17,174 bases of DNA from Stenotrophomonas maltophilia (lineage in GTDB: Bacteria > Pseudomonadota > Gammaproteobacteria > Xanthomonadales > Xanthomonadaceae), in NCBI GenBank assembly GCA_002364755.1, contig DEZI01000016.1, forward strand, positions 6,786 through 23,959, in the 5' to 3' direction. Below the pieces are notes generated by a model. That model was not told where the DNA came from and did not search any database. It saw only the letters and a list, made by a program, of their open reading frames with translations. The translations under genes were made by a program, and so were the position numbers. The first letter of the stretch is position 1, and each line of letters begins with the position of its first letter. This document shows positions 7,717 through 14,529 of the stretch, piece by piece.

Positions 7717-8349
7717 ATGCGTCTGATCCACACCTCGCTGTTCGCGGCCATCGCCGCCCTGGGCCTGGCGGCCTGCAACCAGCAGCCGGCAGCCCCGGAA
7801 GCCGGAGCCCCGGCCACTACCCCGGCCGAAGGTTCGGCAGCACCGGCTGATCCGGCCACGGTACCGGCCACCGATGCCGCTGCGGCCACCGATGCTACGG
7901 CCAGCGCCGAGCTGGCACCGACCCAGGGCAACGAGACCAAGGGCAGCGTCACCTTCAAGATCGTCGACGGCAAGGTGCACGTGACCGGCCAGATCACCGG
8001 CCTGAAGCCGGGCAGCGAGCACGGCTTCCACATCCACGAGAAGGGCGACTGCAGCGCGCCGGACGGCATGAGCGCCGGCGGCCACTTCAACCCGGGCAAG
8101 CAGGACCACGGCAATGTCTCGGCCGATCCGCACCACGGCGGCGACATGCCCAACATCAAGGCCGACGACAAGGGCGTGGCCACCATCGACGGCCCGGTCT
8201 CGAGCAACGTCAACATCGGCAAGGGTGATGACTTCGACATCATTGGCCGCGGCCTGATCGTCCACGCCGACGCGGACGACTACAAGACCCAGCCGACCGG
8301 CAACGCCGGCGCGCGCCTGGCCTGCGCGGTCATCCAGAAGGCCCCGTAA
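7717..8349 (+). CDS. sodC: Periplasmic Cu/Zn superoxide dismutase, lipoprotein (second copy)
   Basis: Predicted 210-residue paralogue of the preceding gene, again a lipoprotein (lipobox LAAC, Cys 20) but with a longer Ala/Pro/Thr-rich linker (about residues 21-66) that would hold the enzyme away from the membrane. The ligand set is complete: H105 and H107, H123, H131, H140, D143 and H183. An insertion between the Zn ligands (GKQDHGNVSADPHHGGD) makes the zinc loop resemble that of E. coli SodC more than the first copy does. AAGGAG at 7705-7710 lies six bases before the ATG. Only 31 bases separate it from the first copy, so the two are probably cotranscribed. A perfect SMAG inverted pair follows the stop. 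Confidence 0.95.
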   Translation: MRLIHTSLFAAIAALGLAACNQQPAAPEAGAPATTPAEGSAAPADPATVPATDAAAATDATASAELAPTQGNETKGSVTFKIVDGKVHVTGQITGLKPGSEHGFHIHEKGDCSAPDGMSAGGHFNPGKQDHGNVSADPHHGGDMPNIKADDKGVATIDGPVSSNVNIGKGDDFDIIGRGLIVHADADDYKTQPTGNAGARLACAVIQKAP

Positions 8350-8365
8350 GGCAAAACCGCTTCCT

Positions 8366-8430
8366 GTAGAGCCGAGCCCATGCTCGGCTGCTCTGCAGGC
8401 GGCCTGAGCCGAGCATGGGCTCGGCTCTAC
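8366..8430. repeat. Inverted pair of SMAG elements; probable bidirectional 3'-end structure
   Basis: Two 24-base elements, 8366-8389 beginning GTAGAGCCGAGCC and 8407-8430 ending GGCTCGGCTCTAC, are perfect reverse complements separated by 17 bases. Each is itself a stem-loop with GTAG at its outer edge, the hallmark of S. maltophilia SMAG repeats, here as a tail-to-tail dimer. It sits between the convergent sodC and unknown genes, 16 bases after the sodC stop and 24 bases beyond the stop of the opposing gene. The long hairpin could stabilise or end both transcripts, but no T tract is present. Confidence 0.88.
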
Positions 8431-8454
8431 AACTACCCGCACGGGCGTTGTGGA

Positions 8455-9342
8455 TCAGCGCGCCAGCAGCTCGCGCGCGTCCTGCCCGGCCTCGCAATGC
8501 ACGAACAGCACCGGTACGCCGTGTGCTTCCAGCACCGCGGCCATCTGCCGCTGGCGCATCAGGAACTGCTCGTAGATGCCCTGCAGGCGGTCGCAGTCGC
8601 CCTTGCTGTGGTTGTAGTACGCACACCAGCCGGCCGGATCGAACAGCGCCATGCGCGCCTCGCCCTGCGTATAGCGCAGCAGCGGCTCGGGTGCGTTTTC
8701 CAGCCACTCGTCCTGCCCCGGGGCCATGATCGCGGTCTCGATCAGCGGCCACAGCGCTGCCAGGCCCTGGTTGTCGTACTGCATCGACATCATCGCGGCC
8801 AGGTCGTTCACGGTGAAGTAGCGCGCGTGCTCGATGCGGGCACCGAAGCTGTTCTGCGCCATCAGCGCCGTATCGGCATGGGCCATGCCATTGGCCAGCA
8901 GCACGTCTTCCAGCGCATCGGCCACGGCCGTAGTGGTGGCCACATCGCTGCCGGTCAGCAGGAAGGGCACCACGCGCAGGCCACCGCCCACCAGCGTCGC
9001 ATCGGCCTGGAACGGCAGCGGCACTTCACCGTCGGCGCCGGCACCGAAGGCCAGCAGGCGCGGGCCCTGGCTGCGGCCCGGGGCACGCATCTGCAGTTCT
9101 TCCAGGCGGCGGTGGATCGGCCAGCCCGGGCGCAGGATTTCAGCGGGGTCGAAATGGGCGGCGGCGAACACCAGGTCCAGCTCGGCCACCTGCGGTACCA
9201 GCTTGGCCAGGTCACGGCCGATACGGTCGGCCAGTTCACCGGCCTGGTCGGCGCTGAGCACCGCCTGGCGGGGGATTTCGCCGTTGGCCAGTTCCAGGGC
9301 CAGCACGCCAAGGGCATTCATCGCGGGGTCGGGTTTGCTCAT
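8455..9342 (-). CDS. Conserved-looking cytoplasmic protein of unknown function
   Basis: Predicted 295-residue soluble protein that I do not recognise. No signal peptide or transmembrane helix is visible. Recognisable stretches are an N-terminal helical region (residues 8-60), a Pro/Gly-rich middle with AHFDPAEILRPGWPIH (about 63-77), a hydrophobic core (VVPFLLTG), and a C-terminal half rich in Trp, Tyr and Cys (WCAYYNHSKGDCDRL) ending VPVLFVHCEAGQDARELL. The open length, GC3-biased codon use and protein-like composition support coding; the plus-strand frame that also stays open here has much poorer composition and is the upstream extension of the thiolase frame. Start ATG at 9342 has only a weak RBS (GTGGAA); ATG at 9321 is an alternative. 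It is divergent from the thiolase gene, 108 bases away. Function cannot be stated. Confidence 0.82.
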   Translation of the reverse strand: MSKPDPAMNALGVLALELANGEIPRQAVLSADQAGELADRIGRDLAKLVPQVAELDLVFAAAHFDPAEILRPGWPIHRRLEELQMRAPGRSQGPRLLAFGAGADGEVPLPFQADATLVGGGLRVVPFLLTGSDVATTTAVADALEDVLLANGMAHADTALMAQNSFGARIEHARYFTVNDLAAMMSMQYDNQGLAALWPLIETAIMAPGQDEWLENAPEPLLRYTQGEARMALFDPAGWCAYYNHSKGDCDRLQGIYEQFLMRQRQMAAVLEAHGVPVLFVHCEAGQDARELLAR

Positions 9343-9352
9343 GGTTCCACGG

Positions 9353-9381
9353 TTGGCCCATCACAGGGCGGCAGCTACACT
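9353..9381 (+). promoter_or_regulatory. Candidate promoter for the thiolase gene
   Basis: TTGGCC (9353-9358) and TACACT (9376-9381) are exactly 17 bases apart, each matching four of six sigma70 consensus positions. They lie in the 108-base divergent gap and point toward the thiolase start at 9451, giving a leader of about 60 bases. Nothing else distinctive is seen in the gap. Motif-level inference only. Confidence 0.3.
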
Positions 9382-9450
9382 TGGCTCCATTATGCCTGCT
9401 CCGTCGTGCAGGCCATGTTGCAGACACCCTCATCCATGCCAGGTATCTCC

Positions 9451-10731
9451 ATGCCCAACGCTCGTCCCGTCGCCATACTCGGTGGCGTCCGCATTCCGTT
9501 CTGCCGCCAGAACACCGCGTATTCGGATGTCGGCAACCTCGGCATGTCGGTGCGGACTCTGGGTGCGCTGGTCGAACGCTTCGGCCTGCATGGCCAGCAG
9601 CTCGGCGAAGTGGCGATGGGCGCGGTCATCAAGCATTCCAGCGATTGGAACCTGGGCCGTGAAGCCACGCTGTCCTCGGGCCTGTCGCCGTTGACCCCGG
9701 GCATCACCCTGCAGCGCGCCTGCGGCACCTCGCTGGACAGCATCATCACCGTGGCCAACAAGATCGCCCTGGGGCAGATCGAATCAGGCATCGGCGGCGG
9801 CTCGGATACCACCTCCGACGTGCCGATCGTGTACGGCAAGAAGCTGCGCGCGCGCCTGCTGGCCGCCAACCGGGCCAGGAACACCGGCGACAAGATCCGC
9901 GCGCTGACCGCCGGCTTCAAGCTCTCCGAACTCAAGCCCGAGTTCCCCGGCGTGGCCGAGCCGCGCACCGGCAAGAGCATGGGCGACCACTGCGAGGACA
10001 TGGCCAAGGAATGGAACATCTCGCGTGATTCGCAGGACGAATGGGCGGTGTCCTCGCACAAGAAGCTGGCCGCTGCCTACGAGCGCGGCTTCTTCAACGA
10101 CCTGATCGCGCCGTTCCGTGGCGTCGAGCGGGACAACATCCTGCGCGCCGATACCTCGCTGGAAAAGCTGGCCACGCTGAAGCCGGCCTTCGACAAGGTC
10201 TCGGGCCGCGGCACGCTGACCGCCGCCAATTCCACCCCGCTCACCGATGGTGCCGCCGCGGTGCTGCTGGCCAGCGAGGAATGGGCCCGCGCGCACGGCC
10301 ACGAACCGCAGGCCTACCTGCGCGATGCCCACGTGTCGGCGGTGGATTTCGTGCACGGCGAAGGCCTGCTGATGGCACCGACCGTGGCCGTGCCGGAGAT
10401 GCTCAAGCGCAACGGCCTGACCCTGCAGGATTTCGACATCTACGAGATCCATGAAGCCTTCGCCGCGCAGGTGCTGTGCACTCTGCGTGCGTGGGAGAGC
10501 GAGGATTACTGCCGCAACCGCCTGGGCCTGGATGCACCGATGGGCCGCATCGACCCGGACAAGATCAACCTGCTGGGTTCGTCGCTGGCTACCGGCCACC
10601 CGTTCGCCGCCACCGGCGCACGCGTGATCGCGACGGCGGCCAAGCAGCTGGCAGAACGCGGCGGTGGCCGCGCGCTGGTGTCGATCTGCACCGCTGGCGG
10701 CATGGGCGTGGTGGCGATCGTCGAACGCTGA
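9451..10731 (+). CDS. fadI: Acetyl-CoA C-acyltransferase (FadI-type thiolase)
   Basis: Predicted 426-residue thiolase that splits 3-ketoacyl-CoA with CoA in fatty-acid beta-oxidation, or runs in reverse as an acetyltransferase. Catalytic residues are in place: nucleophilic Cys 91 in LQRACGTSLDS, His 334 in IHEAFAAQ, His 383 in TGHPFAATGAR and Cys 413 in CTAGGMG. The length and motifs such as GDHCEDMAKEW and TAANSTPLTDGAAA resemble E. coli FadI (436) more than the shorter PhaA/AtoB thiolases. The frame is open far upstream, but the stretch before 9436 is antisense to the neighbouring gene. ATG 9451 has AGG seven bases before it; ATG 9436 is an alternative. No fadJ partner is adjacent, so substrate chain length cannot be set. 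It is followed by a strong terminator. Confidence 0.9.
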   Translation: MPNARPVAILGGVRIPFCRQNTAYSDVGNLGMSVRTLGALVERFGLHGQQLGEVAMGAVIKHSSDWNLGREATLSSGLSPLTPGITLQRACGTSLDSIITVANKIALGQIESGIGGGSDTTSDVPIVYGKKLRARLLAANRARNTGDKIRALTAGFKLSELKPEFPGVAEPRTGKSMGDHCEDMAKEWNISRDSQDEWAVSSHKKLAAAYERGFFNDLIAPFRGVERDNILRADTSLEKLATLKPAFDKVSGRGTLTAANSTPLTDGAAAVLLASEEWARAHGHEPQAYLRDAHVSAVDFVHGEGLLMAPTVAVPEMLKRNGLTLQDFDIYEIHEAFAAQVLCTLRAWESEDYCRNRLGLDAPMGRIDPDKINLLGSSLATGHPFAATGARVIATAAKQLAERGGGRALVSICTAGGMGVVAIVER

Positions 10732-10749
10732 TTGCATCCATCGAACAAC

Positions 10750-10780
10750 AAAAAACGCCGCCCATCGGGCGGCGTTTTTT
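10750..10780. terminator. Bidirectional rho-independent terminator
   Basis: A perfect 14-bp inverted repeat: AAAAAACGCCGCCC (10750-10763), loop ATC, GGGCGGCGTTTTTT (10767-10780). The GC-rich stem followed by six T residues is a textbook intrinsic terminator for the thiolase transcript, whose stop is at 10731. Because the other arm begins with six A residues, the structure works on the minus strand too, 43 bases beyond the hemY stop. Confidence 0.93.
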
Positions 10781-10787
10781 GTGGGTG

Positions 10788-10812
10788 GGTGCCGACCGTC
10801 GGTCGGCGCACC
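10788..10812. repeat. Short imperfect palindrome beside the terminator
   Basis: GCCGACC (10791-10797) and GGTCGGC (10801-10807) form a perfect 7-bp stem around GTC, extended outward by GGT and ACC across a two-base bulge. It lies between the terminator and the hemY stop. It resembles a family of short palindromes that I recall from Stenotrophomonas intergenic regions, but the family name is not certain. It could add a second hairpin to the hemY transcript end. Confidence 0.6.
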
Positions 10813-10822
10813 TCAGCCATGC

Positions 10823-12118
10823 TCACGGTACCCGCGGGTTGCCGAACCCATCGCGCACCTCGTTGGCGTCATACACCGGCGGCTGCGCGGCAGTAGGCAG
10901 GTCTTCCACCGTGCTGCGCGGCGCCACATCGGCCGCATGCACCAGCGCCACGCTGTCCTCGCCACGCTGCAGGCGCAGCGCATTGGCCAGGCACTGTGCG
11001 GCCAGTGCGTGGTCGCCACGCTGGGCGAACGCTTCACCCAGTGCCTCCCACGCCGGCGCACCGGCACCGGCGGCGATGGCCTCGTGCAGGAACGCATCGG
11101 CCGCATCCCACTGCTGCTGGGCCAGGGCAATGCGACCCTGCGCCAGGCGCAGCGCAGCCGAATCGTCATGCACGTTGCGCCAGCGCGCCAGGTTGGCCTG
11201 GCGGGTGGCCAGACGTTCGGCGGGCAGGCGGCCATACAGCGCCACCAGCTCATCGTCCCAGCGATGGTCGAGCGCCTGTTCCAAGGCCAGCAGCGCTGGC
11301 TCGTCCCAGTCCAACGCCACGGCACGGGTGGCGTAGGCGGCCACCACGTCCGGGGTCGGTCGCAGCGCCTTCGGCGTGGCTTCCCACTGCGCGGCCAGGG
11401 CGTTCACATCGCCGGCCTCCAGCAGGGCCTGCGCAGCGAGGCGGGCTTCCAGTTCGCTGCTGGCGTCGGTCGGCAGCACCTTGCTCTGCCGCAGCGCGCC
11501 CAGCTGGCCGTACGCCTCGTGCGCGCGCCCGGCCTGCGCCAGCGCTTCTGTACGCAGCCACAGGCCACGCGGCGGCAGCGGCTGGATGGCCGCCACGTCC
11601 AATGCGTTGATCGCATCCACCGGCAGGTCGCGTGCCAGCAGCTGTTCGGCGCGCAGCAGCGCATGCAGCGTGGCATCACTGTCACCGAGGCGCTGCAGCA
11701 GCGCCTCGCCTGACGCGGCATCGGCACGCGACTGCGCGCTGCGCACCGCATTGGCCAGCGCCACCGCGCTTACGTCCGGGTCGGCCGCCGCACCATCCAG
11801 CAGCTTTTCCGCACGCTGCCAGTGGCCGTGTTCGTAGGCCTGCAGGCCATCGATCAGGCGCACGCGGCCCTGCTTGCGGCGGTAGCGGCCCCAGGCGCGG
11901 AACGGTGCCGCCACCAGGCTCCACAACAGCCACAGTACCAGCACGCCGATCACCGACAGCAGGGCCACCTTGGGCAGGTTGCTGTGGTAGTCGTAGCCGC
12001 CGTAGCGCAGGGTCACTTCGCCGTAGCGGTTCAGATCATCGGTGCCGAGCCATTGCGCAGCCACCACGCCGATGGCCACGGCCAGCAGCAGTACGACCAG
12101 GGATTGCAGGGGTTTCAT
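10823..12118 (-). CDS. hemY: HemY-family inner-membrane TPR protein
   Basis: Predicted 431-residue protein of the proteobacterial HemY family, encoded with haem-synthesis genes; its biochemical role in haem metabolism is not firmly known. (It is unrelated to the Bacillus HemY protoporphyrinogen oxidase.) Two N-terminal membrane helices (about 4-22 and 50-73, VALLSVIGVLVLWLLWSL) flank a short periplasmic loop, followed by the HemY_N region and a long alpha-helical TPR-like tail, with Ala-rich repeats such as ALAQAGRAHEAYGQLGAL and LGEAFAQRGDHALAAQCLANAL. E. coli HemY has 398 residues. The RBS GGAGGT lies on the hemX stop codon, eight bases before the ATG, with six bases between the genes, so the two are translationally coupled. 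The gene ends at a bidirectional terminator. Confidence 0.92.
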   Translation of the reverse strand: MKPLQSLVVLLLAVAIGVVAAQWLGTDDLNRYGEVTLRYGGYDYHSNLPKVALLSVIGVLVLWLLWSLVAAPFRAWGRYRRKQGRVRLIDGLQAYEHGHWQRAEKLLDGAAADPDVSAVALANAVRSAQSRADAASGEALLQRLGDSDATLHALLRAEQLLARDLPVDAINALDVAAIQPLPPRGLWLRTEALAQAGRAHEAYGQLGALRQSKVLPTDASSELEARLAAQALLEAGDVNALAAQWEATPKALRPTPDVVAAYATRAVALDWDEPALLALEQALDHRWDDELVALYGRLPAERLATRQANLARWRNVHDDSAALRLAQGRIALAQQQWDAADAFLHEAIAAGAGAPAWEALGEAFAQRGDHALAAQCLANALRLQRGEDSVALVHAADVAPRSTVEDLPTAAQPPVYDANEVRDGFGNPRVP

Positions 12119-12124
12119 CGGGCG

Positions 12125-13102
12125 TTACCTCCGGTCGGTCTGGGAGCGCAGTTGTTGCAGGGTGCTGCCAAGCACGCTGCTCTCGGCCTGCAGGGGGGCC
12201 TTGCGCAAGGCCTGAAGTTCAGCATGTTGCGCGCGCAGGCCCGGTGAATCCGGCCAGCGCCGCTGCGCCCAGTGAGCCACGCGGTTCAGCGCGGCATCAC
12301 GGCCGCTGCGGTCGCCACGCTCGATGGCCGCGCGGGCCAGGGTCAGTTCCAGCTGCAGCGCATCATCGGCGGCGGCGCGCTCGGCCTGGGTCAGCGGGCC
12401 GTTCAAGCGGGTCGGGGTGATATCCACGAAGGGCGCCAGCGCCGATTGCCACCACGGCTTGGCAGCCGCTTCGGCCGGCGAGGGTGGCAGCTCTGAGGGA
12501 AGCCCCTGCAGCGCCTGGGCCACGGCATTCAGTCGATGCAGCGCCTGCACGCGCGGGCCCGGGCCCAGTGCATCCAGCGCGTCGCGTTCCTGCACCAGCG
12601 CCTGGCGCAGGTTCAGGCCTTCGTTGTCCGGCAGGTCGGCCAATGCGGTGGCGGCCTGCGCATACAGGCGGCGCGCGCCTTCCACATCGTCGGCAAAGGC
12701 CAGCCGTTGCGCGGCCTGGGTCAGCAGCAGCTCGGCCTCGTCGCGCTGCACGGCCTGGCGGCCCTGGTTGGCGCTTTCGGTCAGCCGGGTCAGGTTCTCT
12801 TCCAGCAGCGCGCTGCGCTGGGACAGGCCCAGCATTTCATCGCGCAGCACGCGGTTGGTGGCGGCCGCATCCTGCAGGCGCTGGCTGGTCGCGCGCTGGT
12901 CGCGGCGCAGGGCCTCGACGGTGGCCTCCAGCCCCTTCAGCCGCACGTCCGTGGTCTGTGCCTGCGCCGCCCGGTCGCGCTGCTGTTGCTGCCAGTGGTG
13001 CCAGCCGGCGTAACCCGCGGCGCCCAGCACCACCACCACCGCAAGCGGCAGCAGCCAGCGTGCAGGACGGCGGGAGGGGGCAGGTGGCAGTGCGTCGTTC
13101 AT
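12125..13102 (-). CDS. hemX: HemX-family membrane protein (stand-alone form)
   Basis: Predicted 325-residue membrane-anchored protein of the HemX family. The name derives from uroporphyrinogen methyltransferase annotation, but no methyltransferase domain is visible here. A Pro/Arg-rich cytoplasmic N-terminus leads to a single membrane helix at about 16-36 (WLLPLAVVVVLGAAGYAGW), then a coiled-coil stretch at about 50-115 (LKGLEATVEALRRDQRATSQ), then a mainly helical periplasmic domain with WWQSALAPFVDI near 217. That order is typical of HemX; E. coli HemX has 393 residues. AAGGAA at 13108-13113 (minus strand) precedes the ATG by five bases and can be covered by a hairpin. It lies between hemD (104-base spacer) and hemY (6-base spacer) in one apparent operon. 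Its exact role is unknown. Confidence 0.9.
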   Translation of the reverse strand: MNDALPPAPSRRPARWLLPLAVVVVLGAAGYAGWHHWQQQQRDRAAQAQTTDVRLKGLEATVEALRRDQRATSQRLQDAAATNRVLRDEMLGLSQRSALLEENLTRLTESANQGRQAVQRDEAELLLTQAAQRLAFADDVEGARRLYAQAATALADLPDNEGLNLRQALVQERDALDALGPGPRVQALHRLNAVAQALQGLPSELPPSPAEAAAKPWWQSALAPFVDITPTRLNGPLTQAERAAADDALQLELTLARAAIERGDRSGRDAALNRVAHWAQRRWPDSPGLRAQHAELQALRKAPLQAESSVLGSTLQQLRSQTDRR

Positions 13103-13104
13103 CG

Positions 13105-13139
13105 GGCTTCCTTGTCGGCGGCGTCGCCGGCGGGAAGCC
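13105..13139 (-). promoter_or_regulatory. Hairpin that can occlude the hemX ribosome binding site
   Basis: In the minus-strand mRNA, GGCUUCC (from 13139-13133) pairs perfectly over seven bases with GGAAGCC (from 13111-13105). The second arm includes most of the Shine-Dalgarno AAGGAA and ends two bases before the hemX AUG. Between the arms, CGGC and GCCG can form an inner 4-bp stem with the loop GAC. The pairing is seen directly; the effect on translation is inferred. Confidence 0.5.
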
Positions 13140-13178
13140 AGCAGGCAGCGTTGGACACAGCATTACCGTTGGCGCTGA

Positions 13179-13200
13179 ACCCGGCAAGCGTGTGCCGGGT
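13179..13200 (-). other. Second hairpin in the hemD-hemX spacer
   Basis: ACCCGGCA (13179-13186) and TGCCGGGT (13193-13200) form a perfect 8-bp stem with a six-base loop, starting seven bases after the hemD stop on the minus strand. There is no T tract, so it is not a standard terminator. It may mark an RNA processing site, an attenuator or a small repeat that tunes hemD against hemX expression. Confidence 0.5.
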
Positions 13201-13206
13201 GCCTGT

Positions 13207-13995
13207 TCAGGTCGCTGCCGGGGCAGTGAGCGCGGCGTGTGCGGCCGCCGTCATCTGGGTGACGGTGGGCCCTTCGCCGTGCACCACGCGGGCCAGCCCC
13301 AGCGCCCGCGCCTGCTCGGCCAGGCGTTCGCTGGCGGCCAGCACGATGGCCTGTTCACACAGGCGCTGCTGCCAACCGGGCGACAACTGCTGCCAGAAGC
13401 GCTGCAGGGCCTCGCCGCTGCTGACGGCCAGCAGCCACGGCGTCCCCGAGCGGGCCAATCGCGCCAGTTTTCGCCGCGGTATCACCAGCGGCACCCGCCG
13501 GTAGATGTCGGCACGGATGATCCGAGCGCCCGCTGCCTCAAGCTGTGCGGCAATCAGGCCGCGGCCGCCGGGCGCGGTCACCAGGCCGATGTCCGTGCCG
13601 CCCACGTCGGCCAGCACCGGCAGCCCCAGCAGGCCCTCGCTGTCCATCCGCTGCGGTGCGTGCACGTCGGTGATGCCCTGCGCGTGCAGGGCGCGCGCGG
13701 TGCCTTCGCCCACGGTCAGCCACGGGCCACGCTGGGCCGCCGTCAGGTGCTGCAGTGCCGCGGCGGCCGCGACCGCCGCCGGGCTGGTGAACACCACGCG
13801 CGCGCAGGACAGCGCCCGGTTCAGCCGCTGTTCGACCGCCGCGCCCTGCAACCGCTGCAGCCGCCACGGCGACAAGGCCACGGTGGCCCCGCCCAGCCTG
13901 GCCGCAGCCTGCCTCAGACCGGCATGCTGGCCCTGCGGCCGCAGCGAGATCAGGGTCCAGCCAGTGGGTATCGTATGGTTGGCCATTGACGTCAT
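13207..13995 (-). CDS. hemD: Uroporphyrinogen-III synthase (HemD)
   Basis: Predicted 262-residue cytoplasmic enzyme that cyclises hydroxymethylbilane to uroporphyrinogen III, inverting ring D. HemD proteins are poorly conserved; the call rests on the pattern WTLISLRPQGQHAGLRQ near the N-terminus, VVFTSPAAVAAA (about 88-98), VGEGTARAL (about 117-125), TAPGGRG (about 158-164), the RVPL segment, and ASERLAEQARALG near the end, plus linkage to hemX and hemY. The frame is open to 14088, but those residues overlap the divergent gene. ATG 13995 has AAGGG eight bases upstream; ATG 13986, three codons on, lies seven bases after a CATAAT hexamer and could be a leaderless start. hemC is not in the window. 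The function is well supported; the start is uncertain by three codons. Confidence 0.88.
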   Translation of the reverse strand: MTSMANHTIPTGWTLISLRPQGQHAGLRQAAARLGGATVALSPWRLQRLQGAAVEQRLNRALSCARVVFTSPAAVAAAAALQHLTAAQRGPWLTVGEGTARALHAQGITDVHAPQRMDSEGLLGLPVLADVGGTDIGLVTAPGGRGLIAAQLEAAGARIIRADIYRRVPLVIPRRKLARLARSGTPWLLAVSSGEALQRFWQQLSPGWQQRLCEQAIVLAASERLAEQARALGLARVVHGEGPTVTQMTAAAHAALTAPAAT

Positions 13996-13998
13996 TAT
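13993..13998 (-). promoter_or_regulatory. Candidate -10 element for hemD
   Basis: On the minus strand, CATAAT matches five of six bases of the -10 consensus. It overlaps the first possible hemD ATG (13995) and lies seven bases before the second (13986). If used, it would give a leaderless mRNA starting at the second ATG. No convincing -35 is seen at 17 bases. Confidence 0.25.
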
Positions 13999-14029
13999 GC
14001 GGGCCCTTCGTTGTCGTGGTTGCTGCTCG

Positions 14030-14497
14030 ATGTCCGCTGATGCCCTGACCTCCTCGCTGGCCGCCCTGCAGGACGTGCTTGACTGCATGCCGGCGGTCCG
14101 CGCGATGCAGATCCGCCTGGATGGCTATGCCGACGGCGTGCTGCGCATCACTGCGCCGCTGGTCGCCAACGTCAACGACAAGGGCAACGCCTTCGGTGGC
14201 AGCCTGGCCTCGGTGCTCACCCTGTCGGGCTGGGCGCTGGTCAGCCTGCGCCTGCGCCTGGCCGGGCACGATGCCGAGGTCTACGTGGCCGACAGCAACC
14301 TGCGCTACCTGGCCCCGGTCTACGAAGACCTGCACGCCCATGCCGAAACCGCCGAAGCCAGCAGCTGGGATACCTTCCTGGCCACCTTCCGCCAGCGCGG
14401 CAAGGCCCGCATCAGCATCGTCGCCCGCCAGCCGGGGGCCGATGGCCGTTCGGCCGCCGAGCTGAGCGGTCGCTTCGTTGCCTTCGCCAGAGGGTAG
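14030..14497 (+). CDS. YiiD_C-type putative thioesterase (hotdog fold)
   Basis: Predicted 155-residue protein resembling the C-terminal thioesterase domain of YiiD, a hotdog-fold family expected to hydrolyse acyl-CoA or related thioesters; the substrate is unknown. Key stretches are NDKGNAFGGSLASVLTLSGWAL (about 48-69), where hotdog enzymes keep a conserved Asn, Gly-rich turn and central helix, and VADSNLRYLAPV (about 88-99). It is stand-alone, lacking the N-terminal acetyltransferase domain of E. coli YiiD. The frame extends to an ATG at 13997 that would add 11 Cys/Arg-rich residues; 14030 gives the more usual N-terminus, though neither has a good RBS. It is divergent from hemD with about 34 bases between starts, so the two promoters must overlap the coding ends or each other. 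Confidence 0.83.
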   Translation: MSADALTSSLAALQDVLDCMPAVRAMQIRLDGYADGVLRITAPLVANVNDKGNAFGGSLASVLTLSGWALVSLRLRLAGHDAEVYVADSNLRYLAPVYEDLHAHAETAEASSWDTFLATFRQRGKARISIVARQPGADGRSAAELSGRFVAFARG

Positions 14498-14529
14498 GAT
14501 GGCACGCTGACGTCCTGGGGAAACCACCG

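Noticed and set aside
8380..9450. Upstream extension of the thiolase frame to 8380, suggesting a fusion protein
   Set aside because: The extra 357 residues are antisense to the gene at 8455-9342, lack any domain, and the thiolase family starts at about 9451.
12484..13989. 501-residue plus-strand frame opposite hemX and hemD
   Set aside because: Pro/Arg/Ala-rich shadow of the two minus-strand genes, without a ribosome binding site or domain.
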